A stretch of 64,000 nucleotides of DNA from Vibrio splendidus (GTDB lineage Bacteria > Pseudomonadota > Gammaproteobacteria > Enterobacterales > Vibrionaceae), in the NCBI RefSeq assembly GCF_024347615.1, contig NZ_AP025508.1, positions 1,302,001 to 1,366,000 of the forward strand, read 5' to 3'. Positions 27,229 through 34,862 of the stretch are shown one piece after another. The first letter of the stretch is position 1. Every line of letters starts with the position of its first letter. Made by a program: the position numbers and the translations under genes. The notes beneath the pieces were generated by a model. It saw nothing but the letters and a program-made list of their open reading frames with translations. It ran no database searches and was not told the DNA's origin.

Positions 27229-28167
27229 GTGAAACAACAAATCTACCAAATATGTGATGCTCGTTATGATCCCTTGCTTAGGCAGTTTGTGCGTGAAGAT
27301 GGCCACGTAGAAACTATCGCGCCGTTAGAAGGTAAGGTGTTTCTATTCTTGCTTGAAAATGCCGGTGAGTGCATCGAGCGAGGTCTGATATTTGATAGGT
27401 GTTGGGGTAATGTAATTGTTTCAGAGCAAGCGCTGACTAACGTTATCTCAAAGATTCGAAAAACACTGTCTAGGGTAACTTGTGGTTGCGCGACGATTCG
27501 TACCGTTAGTAAGACAGGGTATTCTCTTGAAATCGACGAGTTGAGCCGGTTCACAGTCACTGAAGAGGTACCTTCTCAAGCGACTGAGAAGGTATCTAAA
27601 ACAAACTCTTCGCCTGTCGAGCAAGAAGTGTTGGCTGCGACTGAAATCTCTACAGACGTTAACACGGCAACGGCACCTGATTCAGATCTCAAGACGTTTT
27701 CCAACCAAGAACTGAACTCAGCTGAATTAGAACCTTCAAATTCAAAAAGTAATACGCATCTCGCTAAAGCCGGTTATTTACTCGCTTTGGTTTGTGTCGC
27801 AGTAACGACGTTCAACCTTTTCCAAACCTACTATACGCCCCTGCCTTATTTTATTGATAAAGCGGAATATCGTGACAGTTATACCGACAATACCAACCAC
27901 TACTTCTTCCATATTGCTCATAATGACTCCTATTCGTTGCCTGCGGTCACTCAAAAGCTTACAGCGGTGATACCGAGCCACTGTAACATTGATGTCTTTG
28001 TCCGTATTTACCCATCAGTCGACCAACCCGAAGATGACGCGTTATACATGTTGATTCAAAGGAAAGATGGTGAGGCTCTGAATTATAGTGCTTCGGTTTT
28101 CAATGTAGAGTCGTCTTTTGATTCCTTTGCTCAGTATATGAAGAAGAGGAGTTACTTTTGCGACTAA
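27229..28167 (+). CDS. ToxR/VtrA-like membrane-bound transcriptional regulator
   Basis: A 312-residue protein starting at GTG with a weak RBS. Residues 1-103 are an OmpR/ToxR-type winged helix (APLEGKVFLFLLENAGE, SEQALTNVISKIRKTL, RTVSKTGYSL). Residues 104-178 are an acidic, low-complexity linker. One membrane segment spans about 180-200 (AGYLLALVCVAVTTFNL), followed by a periplasmic domain of about 110 residues with two cysteines (Cys252, Cys311) that could pair. It overlaps the next gene by 10 bp. This is the architecture of ToxR, TcpP and VtrA, which bind DNA from the membrane while the periplasmic domain senses a signal with a partner. The sensed ligand and target genes are unknown. Confidence 0.8.
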   Translation: MKQQIYQICDARYDPLLRQFVREDGHVETIAPLEGKVFLFLLENAGECIERGLIFDRCWGNVIVSEQALTNVISKIRKTLSRVTCGCATIRTVSKTGYSLEIDELSRFTVTEEVPSQATEKVSKTNSSPVEQEVLAATEISTDVNTATAPDSDLKTFSNQELNSAELEPSNSKSNTHLAKAGYLLALVCVAVTTFNLFQTYYTPLPYFIDKAEYRDSYTDNTNHYFFHIAHNDSYSLPAVTQKLTAVIPSHCNIDVFVRIYPSVDQPEDDALYMLIQRKDGEALNYSASVFNVESSFDSFAQYMKKRSYFCD

Positions 28168-28628
28168 TTGGGTTACTCATTTTGGTGGTAATTGCTGCTG
28201 TAAGTTTTTTGCCAGAACAGAACGTATTAGCGGGCACTCGATGGCATTGCAAAACGATTAAAACTGATTTTTTATCTCAGGCATTCCAACCATATCAATC
28301 GCTTTATGAGCGTATAAGCCTTACTTTTCAATCTGACCATACCTTTAGCATGAGAGAGTTTGTGACGATTACAGAGCAAGACGGTAAGGAGAGTACTATG
28401 GAAAATCTGTATTTCGGGCACTATGAGCTTGATGGGAATAATTTGTCGATGAGCATTATAGATGTGAGAACGGCGACCCCTTTCCATGATCCAATTATTA
28501 ACAATGAATATAGTGAGTATAAAGGGGTGACGATTGATTACGCTATTGCAGTTAAGGATCAGTCTTTGTACTTGTTCAATGAACACCGCTCTGAAATTTT
28601 CAATTGGGCGTGCTTTGACGTTCAGTAG
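28158..28628 (+). CDS. ToxS/VtrC-like periplasmic partner of the membrane regulator
   Basis: A 156-residue protein with a TTG start preceded by AGAGGAGT, 6-7 bases upstream, so the start is well supported despite the rare codon. Residues 2-20 form a membrane anchor (LIGLLILVVIAAVSFLP). The rest is a periplasmic beta-rich domain with a lipocalin-like rhythm: TRWHCKTIKTDF, LTFQSDHTFSMREF, YFGHYELDGNNLSMSI, and a C-terminal NWACFDVQ. Cys31 and Cys153 could form a disulfide. It overlaps the upstream regulator gene by 10 bp, the hallmark of ToxRS, TcpPH and VtrAC pairs. I assign it as the obligate partner by architecture and context, not by sequence identity. Confidence 0.7.
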   Translation: MRLIGLLILVVIAAVSFLPEQNVLAGTRWHCKTIKTDFLSQAFQPYQSLYERISLTFQSDHTFSMREFVTITEQDGKESTMENLYFGHYELDGNNLSMSIIDVRTATPFHDPIINNEYSEYKGVTIDYAIAVKDQSLYLFNEHRSEIFNWACFDVQ

Positions 28629-28681
28629 CTTTTTAAAGCGATGTGTCTAATGCTGTCTCGTCCTAAAATACGTTGACGATT

Positions 28682-29497
28682 TTAGTAAGCCAGTAACGCA
28701 AGTTGCTGGCTTTTTTCATGCATCTTATTTGGCGTATTCATACCTAGGCTGAGATGTGGCCTCATTTCGTTGTACGTATATATCGACTCTTCAACAAGTG
28801 TTTTCAACTCGCGAAGATCTTTGCACTGAGTAAGCAAGAACTCTTGCTTGAGGATACCATTGACCCGCTCAGCTAAAGCGTTTTGGTAACAGTCATAACC
28901 ATCTGTCATTGATGGTGTTATGCCATACTTTTTAAGTTTCTCTTGATAGAGGTTTGAGCAATACTGAAGCCCTCTATCTGAGTGATGGATTGTCGCATGA
29001 CGATAACATCGAGTTTTTACCGTCATATCTAAAGCCTTCACAACATCGCTCGCTTTCATTTCATTGCTGACTTCATACCCCATTATTTTACGGCTGAAAG
29101 CATCTGTGACCAATGACAAGTAGTGAACGCCCTCGTTCGATTGAACATAAGTGATGTCGCTCACCAGAACCTCTTCGGGTTTTGAAGGAACAACTTCTTT
29201 TAGCAAGTTCGGATGTTTTTTCATCCAGTGCCTGCTGTTCGTTGTTTTGGTATAACTCCGTTTTGGCTTAACGAGTAAGCGCTCTTCTCTGAGGTAATCA
29301 AACAAAGCATCACGCCCAAGTTTTATTCCCATAGCTATCAGCTTAGGTTTCAATAAGAAATAGAGCTTACGAGTTCCTAATCGAGGCATGAAGCGTCTTA
29401 GTTCAAGGACCATTCCTTTCACTGGAGCAAGCTCAGCCTGACGAGTTTTCTTACGTTTTTCTCTCTGATAGACACATTGACGAGATATATCGAGCAA
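28682..29497 (-). CDS. IS3-family transposase OrfB (DDE integrase domain)
   Basis: A 271-residue reading frame with the rve integrase core. The catalytic residues are visible in VSDITYVQS (first Asp), HHSDRGLQY (second Asp) and ALAERVNGILKQEF (Glu). An HTH_21-like segment precedes the core (RRFMPRLGTRKLYFLL). OrfB is normally made as an OrfAB fusion by -1 frameshifting. The frame offset from orfA is consistent, and a run AAAAAG near the end of orfA (about 29528-29535) is a possible slip site. The ATG at 29497 may not be a true start. Confidence 0.9.
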   Translation of the reverse strand: MLDISRQCVYQREKRKKTRQAELAPVKGMVLELRRFMPRLGTRKLYFLLKPKLIAMGIKLGRDALFDYLREERLLVKPKRSYTKTTNSRHWMKKHPNLLKEVVPSKPEEVLVSDITYVQSNEGVHYLSLVTDAFSRKIMGYEVSNEMKASDVVKALDMTVKTRCYRHATIHHSDRGLQYCSNLYQEKLKKYGITPSMTDGYDCYQNALAERVNGILKQEFLLTQCKDLRELKTLVEESIYTYNEMRPHLSLGMNTPNKMHEKSQQLALLAY

Positions 29498-29517
29498 TGA
29501 GCAAGCTTTACTTAAGC

Positions 29518-29925
29518 TTACTTTCCTCTCTTTTTGAAGGCTTCTTGCTCCTTCGCTATATACTTTTTTCTTAGCGACATCCCATGCTCAGCGTCAAGAA
29601 TATCGACAACTCTGTTGAGAAGAAGGCATCTAAGACGTTCATCTTCGAGCTCTTGTTCAAGCCGTTTTATTTTTTGGGCAGGTGTTTCATTTGCTCTTGG
29701 TGATTTAGGCATCGTGTTCTTCCTTGGATTGGTAGTCCAATCCATTTTTCCATGCTTCCTTAACCAAGTAAGAACGGTTGAACGACCTTGTATGCCGTAA
29801 ATTGATTGGGCTTGTTTATAGGTCATGTCGCCTTTTTCAATGGCGTCTACAACCTGTAATTTAAAGCCTAGTGTGTAATCACGCTGAGTGCGCTTAATGT
29901 AGTGTTTATTTGGAATGGTCATCAT
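29518..29925 (-). CDS. IS3-family transposase OrfA
   Basis: A 135-residue protein with an N-terminal helix-turn-helix (YTLGFKLQVVDAIEKGDMTYKQAQSIYG) that should recognise the element's ends. It is followed by a leucine-heptad coiled coil (PAQKIKRLEQELEDERLRCLLLNRVVDIL) for multimerisation. It precedes orfB by 20 bp in the -1 frame. Length is in the range for OrfA proteins. The A-rich stretch near its end may be the programmed frameshift site. Confidence 0.88.
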   Translation of the reverse strand: MMTIPNKHYIKRTQRDYTLGFKLQVVDAIEKGDMTYKQAQSIYGIQGRSTVLTWLRKHGKMDWTTNPRKNTMPKSPRANETPAQKIKRLEQELEDERLRCLLLNRVVDILDAEHGMSLRKKYIAKEQEAFKKRGK

Positions 29926-29974
29926 TAGTCCTCAATGTGTAAACACATTTCAGGACGGGACATGCGCTAATCTG

Positions 29975-30003
29975 AAAAAGGCAGGAATATCCTGCCTTTT
30001 TGG
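29975..30003. terminator. Bidirectional terminator next to metC
   Basis: Stem AAAAAGGCAGG/CCTGCCTTTTT with a 5-base loop, U-rich on both strands. It would end metC on the minus strand. Before the IS inserted, it probably also ended the regulator pair on the plus strand. Confidence 0.85.
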
Positions 30004-30026
30004 TCTGAGTCTGCTAACGCTTTAAA

Positions 30027-31211
30027 TTAAACGAGCGCGTTGTAACGCTCCAATCCAGCCTCTAGGTCTGCAATCAGATCATCAACGTCTTCTAAGCCGA
30101 TATGAACACGTACCAAGGTTCCTGTGAAGTTAGGGTTCGCTACTGTTCTTAGGCTATCAAAGCTGTTCGGTTCGTTCGCTAGAATTAAGCTTTCAAAGCC
30201 ACCCCATGAGTAACCCATACTAAAGTGCGTCATACCATCAAGCAGCGCTGTGGTTGCTTTTGTATTTGAGTTCTTCAGCACGAAAGAGAACAAGCCATTA
30301 CCACCAGTGAAATCTCGTTTGAAGAATTCATGGCCTGGGCAAGACTCAAGGGCAGGGTGACGAACATGATCAACCTCAGGTCGAGTCTCCAACCATTTTG
30401 CGACTTTCAAACTGCTCTCTGCATGTTGGCGTAGTCGAACGTCAAGAGTACGAATACCACGAAGGGCAAGGTAAGCGTCATCTGGTGATACACATTGCCC
30501 CATCAAATAGCTCTGTTCTCTTAGTTGATCCCAACACTTCTCGTTGGCAACAGCAGTACCTAACATCACATCAGAGTGACCAACAATGTATTTGGTCGCA
30601 GCTTGAATCGAGATATCAACGCCAAAATCAAACGGTGAGAAGTTCACACCAGCAGCCCATGTGTTATCTAGCATCACGATGATGTCGTGTTCATGAGCAA
30701 TACGCGCTAGCGTTGGAATGTCTTGCACTTCCATGGTGACTGAGCCCGGAGATTCGGTAAACAGCACCTTAGTGTTTGGCTTAATAAGGTCTTGGATGCC
30801 TTCACCGATCGTTGGCTCGTAGTAGGTCGTCTCTACACCCATCTTCTTCATGATGGTGTCACAGAAATCACGCGTCGGTTCGTAGCAGGTGTCGACCATC
30901 AGAATATGATCGCCTGTTTCTACAAAAGAAAGAATGGCATTTGAAATGGCTGCAGTACCACAAGGGTAAAGTGCACAGCCTGCGCCGCCCTCGACTTCAA
31001 CCATGGCATCTTGGAAAGCGAAGTGAGTGTTGGTTCCACGGCGTCCGTAAAAAAGCGTTTTATTAGCGCGATTAATCGTAGCTTTACGCTTTTCTTCTAC
31101 TGAGTTGAACACGACAGTAGAGGCGCGCTGTACTGGTGGGTTAACGACACCATTGGTCCACTTCTTATCACGACCAGCAGTGATCAGTTTAGTGGTTTTG
31201 TTCTCGGACAT
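30027..31211 (-). CDS. metC: Cystathionine beta-lyase
   Basis: A 394-residue PLP enzyme of the Cys/Met metabolism family that splits cystathionine to homocysteine, pyruvate and ammonia in methionine synthesis. The PLP lysine lies in SIQAATKYIVGHSDVMLG. YGRRGTNTHFAFQDAM and YPCGTAAISNAILSF are the expected N-terminal blocks, and LDNTWAAGVNFSPFDFG holds the cofactor Asp. The length (about 395) and the GRRGTNTH signature favour MetC over MetB. I did not find a MetJ box by eye upstream. Confidence 0.94.
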   Translation of the reverse strand: MSENKTTKLITAGRDKKWTNGVVNPPVQRASTVVFNSVEEKRKATINRANKTLFYGRRGTNTHFAFQDAMVEVEGGAGCALYPCGTAAISNAILSFVETGDHILMVDTCYEPTRDFCDTIMKKMGVETTYYEPTIGEGIQDLIKPNTKVLFTESPGSVTMEVQDIPTLARIAHEHDIIVMLDNTWAAGVNFSPFDFGVDISIQAATKYIVGHSDVMLGTAVANEKCWDQLREQSYLMGQCVSPDDAYLALRGIRTLDVRLRQHAESSLKVAKWLETRPEVDHVRHPALESCPGHEFFKRDFTGGNGLFSFVLKNSNTKATTALLDGMTHFSMGYSWGGFESLILANEPNSFDSLRTVANPNFTGTLVRVHIGLEDVDDLIADLEAGLERYNALV

Positions 31212-31314
31212 GCTGTGAATTCCTTATCAATCGGTTATGTCCTATTTAAAACATGCCAATAGCATTCAAAGCAAGAGCAGAGGGAGAGTTTTTATGCTTT
31301 TCTTTCGCTTTTTA

Positions 31315-31342
31315 ACCTTTCACGTCGTTTATCGTGAAAGGT
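31315..31342. repeat. Inverted repeat between metC and cls
   Basis: A perfect 10-bp stem ACCTTTCACG/CGTGAAAGGT with an 8-base loop. There is no T-run on either strand after the stem, so it is not a standard terminator. It may be an RNA-stability hairpin of the cls transcript or an operator for metC. Confidence 0.6.
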
Positions 31343-31394
31343 CAAAAATCTGATAAGCAGAGAGATATGAGTCGCAGTGGGTCCATTGATTGGA

Positions 31395-32849
31395 TTACAG
31401 CAGGGGATTGAACAAATAGAACAATCGTTCGAAGAAGCGGTTACGTAAATTTCTCTGCTCCCATTGCTCCAATTCCACTGGATGAGATGATTCAATATAG
31501 GATTGCTGCAAATCAAACAGTTGCTTGGTGAAGTGTACGTCATCAACGGCTAGCGTCACTTCGAAGTTTAGCCAAAGGCTACGCATGTCGATATTGACCG
31601 TTCCGATTAAGCAAAACTCTTCATCAATCACTACCGATTTGGTGTGAAGAAGGCCACCGTAAAATTCGTAAATCTTAACGCCAGCTTCAAGTAACTCTGT
31701 ATAGAAAGCGCGAGAAGCCCATTTAACCATCAATGAATCGTTGTTATGCGGAATGATCAGTTCGACGTTTACGCCCCTTTGCGCTGTCATTTTAAGCGTC
31801 TCTAACAAGTCGGCACTCGGTACAAAATAAGGCGTAGTGATGCGCACAGAACGATTGGCTTGATTAATGGCAATAGTCAGAACTTGTAGGATCAAATATT
31901 CCGGCATACCAGGGCCAGACGGAACGACCTGAACCGGATGGTGCGTCATTATTTCTTCAATCGGGCATTCAGGTAAATCAGGAAGAATGCGTTCGCCTGT
32001 TTCTACTTCCCAATCCCAACCATGAATAGCCGAAAGCACGTTAACGGTTGGCCCCGTGACTCGGACCATTACGTCGATCCATTGACCAACGCCTGAACTC
32101 TGCTTGAAATGCGCCGGATCCACCATATTCATTGAACCGGTATAGGCGATGGATTCATCAATCACGATGATCTTACGGTGCTGTCTTAAATCAAGGCGAC
32201 GTAAGAAAATACGCCATGGGCTTACTTCTAATGCTTGCACAACTTGCACACCTGCGTCTTTCATCATTGAACGCCAATGGCTTTTGAAAAAGCGTGGACT
32301 ACCTGCTGAATCGAGTAAAACCTTAACATCTACGCCACGCTTGGCCGCTCGAATCAGTGCAGAGGCTACGGAGTCGGTTAGACCACCAGGATGCCAAATA
32401 TAGAAAACCATTTTGATACTGGTTTGTGCGTTTTCTATATCTTCGATAATTGCGTGAAGGATCTCATTGGGTGAAGCTTGCAGTGAAAGTGTGTTTCCAC
32501 TAAGTGCAGGAATACCCATTCGATTATTACAAAGCTCATCAATCTTGTGGATTGGGGAGCCAACTTTACCTGGGAGGTGAACCTGACAATCATTTAATTG
32601 GCGGAACCAATCACCGAACGGAGTAAACATGCGATGTGCGCGCTCAGCCCTCTTTCTACCTAGGTTTAGCTCGCCGAAAAGGAAGTAACAGGCCACGCCA
32701 ACAATCGGGATAATGTAGATAACCATCAACCACGCGAGAGAAACGCTGACAGAGCGTCGTTTTAGTACGACACGAAAGGTCACACCGGCGACGAGAACCC
32801 AGTACAAAGCAACGGAAGCTAAAGTTAAAAAATGGTAGAGCTTTTCCAC
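31395..32849 (-). CDS. clsA: Cardiolipin synthase A
   Basis: A 484-residue phospholipase-D-superfamily enzyme that joins two phosphatidylglycerols to make cardiolipin. Two N-terminal membrane spans (about residues 5-27 and 36-58) anchor it in the inner membrane. Two HKD motifs are intact: HRKIIVID at residues 224-231, followed by GSMN, and HTKSVVID near residue 400, followed by GTVNIDMRS. The length is close to E. coli ClsA (486). It is transcribed alone; a 10-bp inverted repeat lies downstream. Confidence 0.95.
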   Translation of the reverse strand: MEKLYHFLTLASVALYWVLVAGVTFRVVLKRRSVSVSLAWLMVIYIIPIVGVACYFLFGELNLGRKRAERAHRMFTPFGDWFRQLNDCQVHLPGKVGSPIHKIDELCNNRMGIPALSGNTLSLQASPNEILHAIIEDIENAQTSIKMVFYIWHPGGLTDSVASALIRAAKRGVDVKVLLDSAGSPRFFKSHWRSMMKDAGVQVVQALEVSPWRIFLRRLDLRQHRKIIVIDESIAYTGSMNMVDPAHFKQSSGVGQWIDVMVRVTGPTVNVLSAIHGWDWEVETGERILPDLPECPIEEIMTHHPVQVVPSGPGMPEYLILQVLTIAINQANRSVRITTPYFVPSADLLETLKMTAQRGVNVELIIPHNNDSLMVKWASRAFYTELLEAGVKIYEFYGGLLHTKSVVIDEEFCLIGTVNIDMRSLWLNFEVTLAVDDVHFTKQLFDLQQSYIESSHPVELEQWEQRNLRNRFFERLFYLFNPLL

Positions 32850-33216
32850 ATTGAATACTCGAAAAAAGAGACACTTAGATAGTAATGCTATTTTGAGGAT
32901 ATGGGAATTTAAGGAATCAACTATTTACAAAATAGAGCAAAAGCTGTAAACAGGTTATAGTTGTTAAGTTTTGGTTAACTTAAGACGAAAACGATTGTTT
33001 TGTATAAAAAGACGGCATTTAACCATAAAAATTTACATTGGTAACGAAATATGTACGGTTCGGACTTCCAATTTTATTCTTAAACTGGTTTACTTGCCAT
33101 ACAACGAGCGTCAATCAAATCTTTTAAGTGTGTAAATCTTTTTATACACCTTATCTTTTAAAGACGCCACCCAAAGCAAAACACAACATCACACAACACA
33201 AAAGTTTGGAGTACAC
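32850..33216. promoter_or_regulatory. Divergent promoter region, cls / sodium-dependent transporter
   Basis: 366 bp, strongly AT-rich, with no credible gene. It must hold both divergent promoters. An imperfect inverted repeat GTGTAAA/TTTATACAC lies near 33129-33149, upstream of the transporter. No motif can be tied to a named regulator. Confidence 0.4.
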
Positions 33217-34650
33217 GTGGCTACTAGTAATACAACCACAACACCCCGCGATACCTGGGGTTCGAAGTTAGGATTCGTAATGGCTGCAGCAGGTTCTGCT
33301 GTTGGTCTAGGTAACATCTGGAAATTCCCTTACACAGCAGGCGAAAGTGGCGGCGGTGCATTCGTTGCAATTTACCTGTTTTTTGTAATCTTCATCGGTT
33401 TCAGTGTCATGCTGACTGAATTTGCGATTGGCCGTCATACGCAAAAATCAGCAGTAGGTGCATTTAAATCAACTGACCGTCGTTGGACGTTCGCTGGTGT
33501 TATCGGCGTAGTCAGTGGTCTACTAATCATGGGTTTCTACCCTGTAGTAGGTGGCTGGTCTATCGCATACATCGGTAAGATTGCTGGTGGTCTACTAGAC
33601 GCACCTGAAGCAATTGGTGACAGCTTCGGTGGCTTTATCTCAAACCCAGTTCAACCACTTATGTGGATGGGCCTATACCTACTACTTAACGTTGTCATCG
33701 TTATGAAAGGTATTTCTGGCGGTATTGAGAAAGCGGGTAAGATTCTGATGCCACTTCTTTTCATCATCCTTATCGTGGTATCAATCAAAGGCCTAATGCT
33801 TCCGGGCGCGATGGCTGGTCTTGAATTCCTATTCAGCCCTGACTTCTCTAAAGTAGACAGCGGTGTAATTCTAGCTGCACTAGGTCAAGCATTCTTCTCA
33901 CTATCTCTTGGTATGGGTTGTATGTTGACTTACGGTTCTTACCTTAAGAAGAAAGAGAACCTAGTTCAAACTACAGCTATGGTTACGGCGATGGATACAG
34001 GCGTTGCTATCCTAGCTGGTGTAGCTATGTTCCCTGCAATGTTCGCATTCGGTATGGAACCTGCAGCGGGTCCTGGTCTAGTATTCGTTGTTGTTCCTCA
34101 GCTATTCGCTGAAATGGGCGGCGTAGTTGGTCTTCTATTTGCTCTAATGTTCTTCGTTGGTCTAAGTGTTGCGGCACTAACTTCTTCAGTATCTCTACTT
34201 GAAGTTGTGGTTTCGTACCTAATCGATGAGAAAGGCATGAAGCGTGTGACTGCAGTACTGTCTGCAAGTGTAGTGATGGCGATTCTATGTATCTTCGCTT
34301 CTCTATCACTTGGCGGCTTCGGTCCAACATTGTTTGGTACTGGTGCATTCGATATCTTCGACTTACTAACGGATAAAATCTTCCTAGCAGTTGGCGGTAT
34401 GTTGGTATGTATCTTCGCTGGTTGGAGACTAAACCGTGCTGACCTAGAGAAAGAAATCACTAACGACGGTGAAGTATCTTTCCCTCTATTCGGTCTATGG
34501 TACACACTTGTTAAGTACATCATCCCAGTAGCTATCGCTATCGTAGCGTTCATGGGTATCTCTTCTGGCTTCGACAGCGGTAAAGGTGCAATCATGCTAC
34601 TAGGTATTGGTATCATTGCTGGCTCTGCGGTCATCTCTAAGAAGTTATAG
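33217..34650 (+). CDS. Sodium-dependent transporter (NSS/SNF family)
   Basis: A 477-residue inner-membrane protein of the neurotransmitter:sodium symporter family. Start GTG at 33217 with RBS TTGGAG. The TM1 unwound motif AAAGSAVGLGNIWKFPY and GGGAFVAIYL, which binds sodium and substrate, is intact near residues 23-52. The count of about 11 hydrophobic segments is usual for bacterial members (LeuT-like, MhsT/Tyt1). The substrate is probably an amino acid but cannot be named. The last codons form the first unit of a 16-bp tandem repeat that runs past the stop. Confidence 0.92.
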   Translation: MATSNTTTTPRDTWGSKLGFVMAAAGSAVGLGNIWKFPYTAGESGGGAFVAIYLFFVIFIGFSVMLTEFAIGRHTQKSAVGAFKSTDRRWTFAGVIGVVSGLLIMGFYPVVGGWSIAYIGKIAGGLLDAPEAIGDSFGGFISNPVQPLMWMGLYLLLNVVIVMKGISGGIEKAGKILMPLLFIILIVVSIKGLMLPGAMAGLEFLFSPDFSKVDSGVILAALGQAFFSLSLGMGCMLTYGSYLKKKENLVQTTAMVTAMDTGVAILAGVAMFPAMFAFGMEPAAGPGLVFVVVPQLFAEMGGVVGLLFALMFFVGLSVAALTSSVSLLEVVVSYLIDEKGMKRVTAVLSASVVMAILCIFASLSLGGFGPTLFGTGAFDIFDLLTDKIFLAVGGMLVCIFAGWRLNRADLEKEITNDGEVSFPLFGLWYTLVKYIIPVAIAIVAFMGISSGFDSGKGAIMLLGIGIIAGSAVISKKL

Positions 34651-34699
34651 TTCTAAGAAGCTAAAGCTCTTAGAAACCATAGCTCTTAGTAGCACAATC
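34636..34699. repeat. 16-bp tandem repeat x4 straddling a stop codon
   Basis: Units at 34636-34651, 34652-34667, 34668-34683 and 34684-34699: TCTAAGAAGTTATAGT, TCTAAGAAGCTAAAGC, TCTTAGAAACCATAGC and TCTTAGTAGCACAATC. The first unit contains the codons S-K-K-L-stop of the transporter, so the array appears to grow from the gene's 3' end. Confidence 0.85.
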
Positions 34700-34719
34700 G
34701 CGAGTTAAAGTAAGTTAAG

Positions 34720-34748
34720 AAACGGGAGCCATTGGCTCCCGTTTTTTT
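34720..34748 (+). terminator. Terminator after the sodium-dependent transporter
   Basis: Stem ACGGGAGCC/GGCTCCCGT with a 3-base loop and seven T residues. Confidence 0.9.
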
Positions 34749-34785
34749 ATGCTACTAACTTAATTATCAAAGAAAAATAAATACT

Positions 34786-34812
34786 TAAAGTTATTGGTCT
34801 GGTAGCCGATAT
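34786..34812 (+). promoter_or_regulatory. Sigma-28 (FliA) promoter of the chemoreceptor gene
   Basis: TAAAGTTA at 34786-34793, an 11-base spacer, then GCCGATAT at 34805-34812. The flagellar consensus is TAAAGTTT-N11-GCCGATAA, so 14 of 16 positions match with the correct spacing. It lies 50 bp before the GTG start. Confidence 0.88.
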
Positions 34813-34862
34813 AATGAAAAGTAATAGCTGATTGAGCTGTATTTTATTTAAGTAGGTGTTGT

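Larger units (their letters stand above)
28654..29962 (-). mobile_element. IS3-family insertion sequence, intact (1309 bp)
   Basis: Imperfect terminal inverted repeats are visible: TGTCTCGTCCTAAAAT at the left end and, read from the right on the other strand, TGTCCCGTCCTGAAAT. They begin with TG and end with CA. A 3-bp direct repeat TGC (28651-28653 and 29963-29965) flanks the element, as expected for IS3-family target duplication. It encodes orfA and orfB in the -1 relationship. Both frames are open, so it may be active. It sits 25 bp after the ToxS-like gene. Confidence 0.92.

Noticed and set aside
28654..29962. Genomic island or prophage around the IS
   Set aside because: Only a single IS with a 3-bp target repeat; flanking genes are chromosomal and no integrase, tRNA or phage genes are present.
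31315..31342. Rho-independent terminator of clsA
   Set aside because: The stem is strong but is not followed by a T-run on the minus strand.
34025..34634. Antisense ORFs of 107 and 178 codons inside the sodium-dependent transporter
   Set aside because: The transporter frame is unambiguous; the long antisense frames follow from its codon bias.
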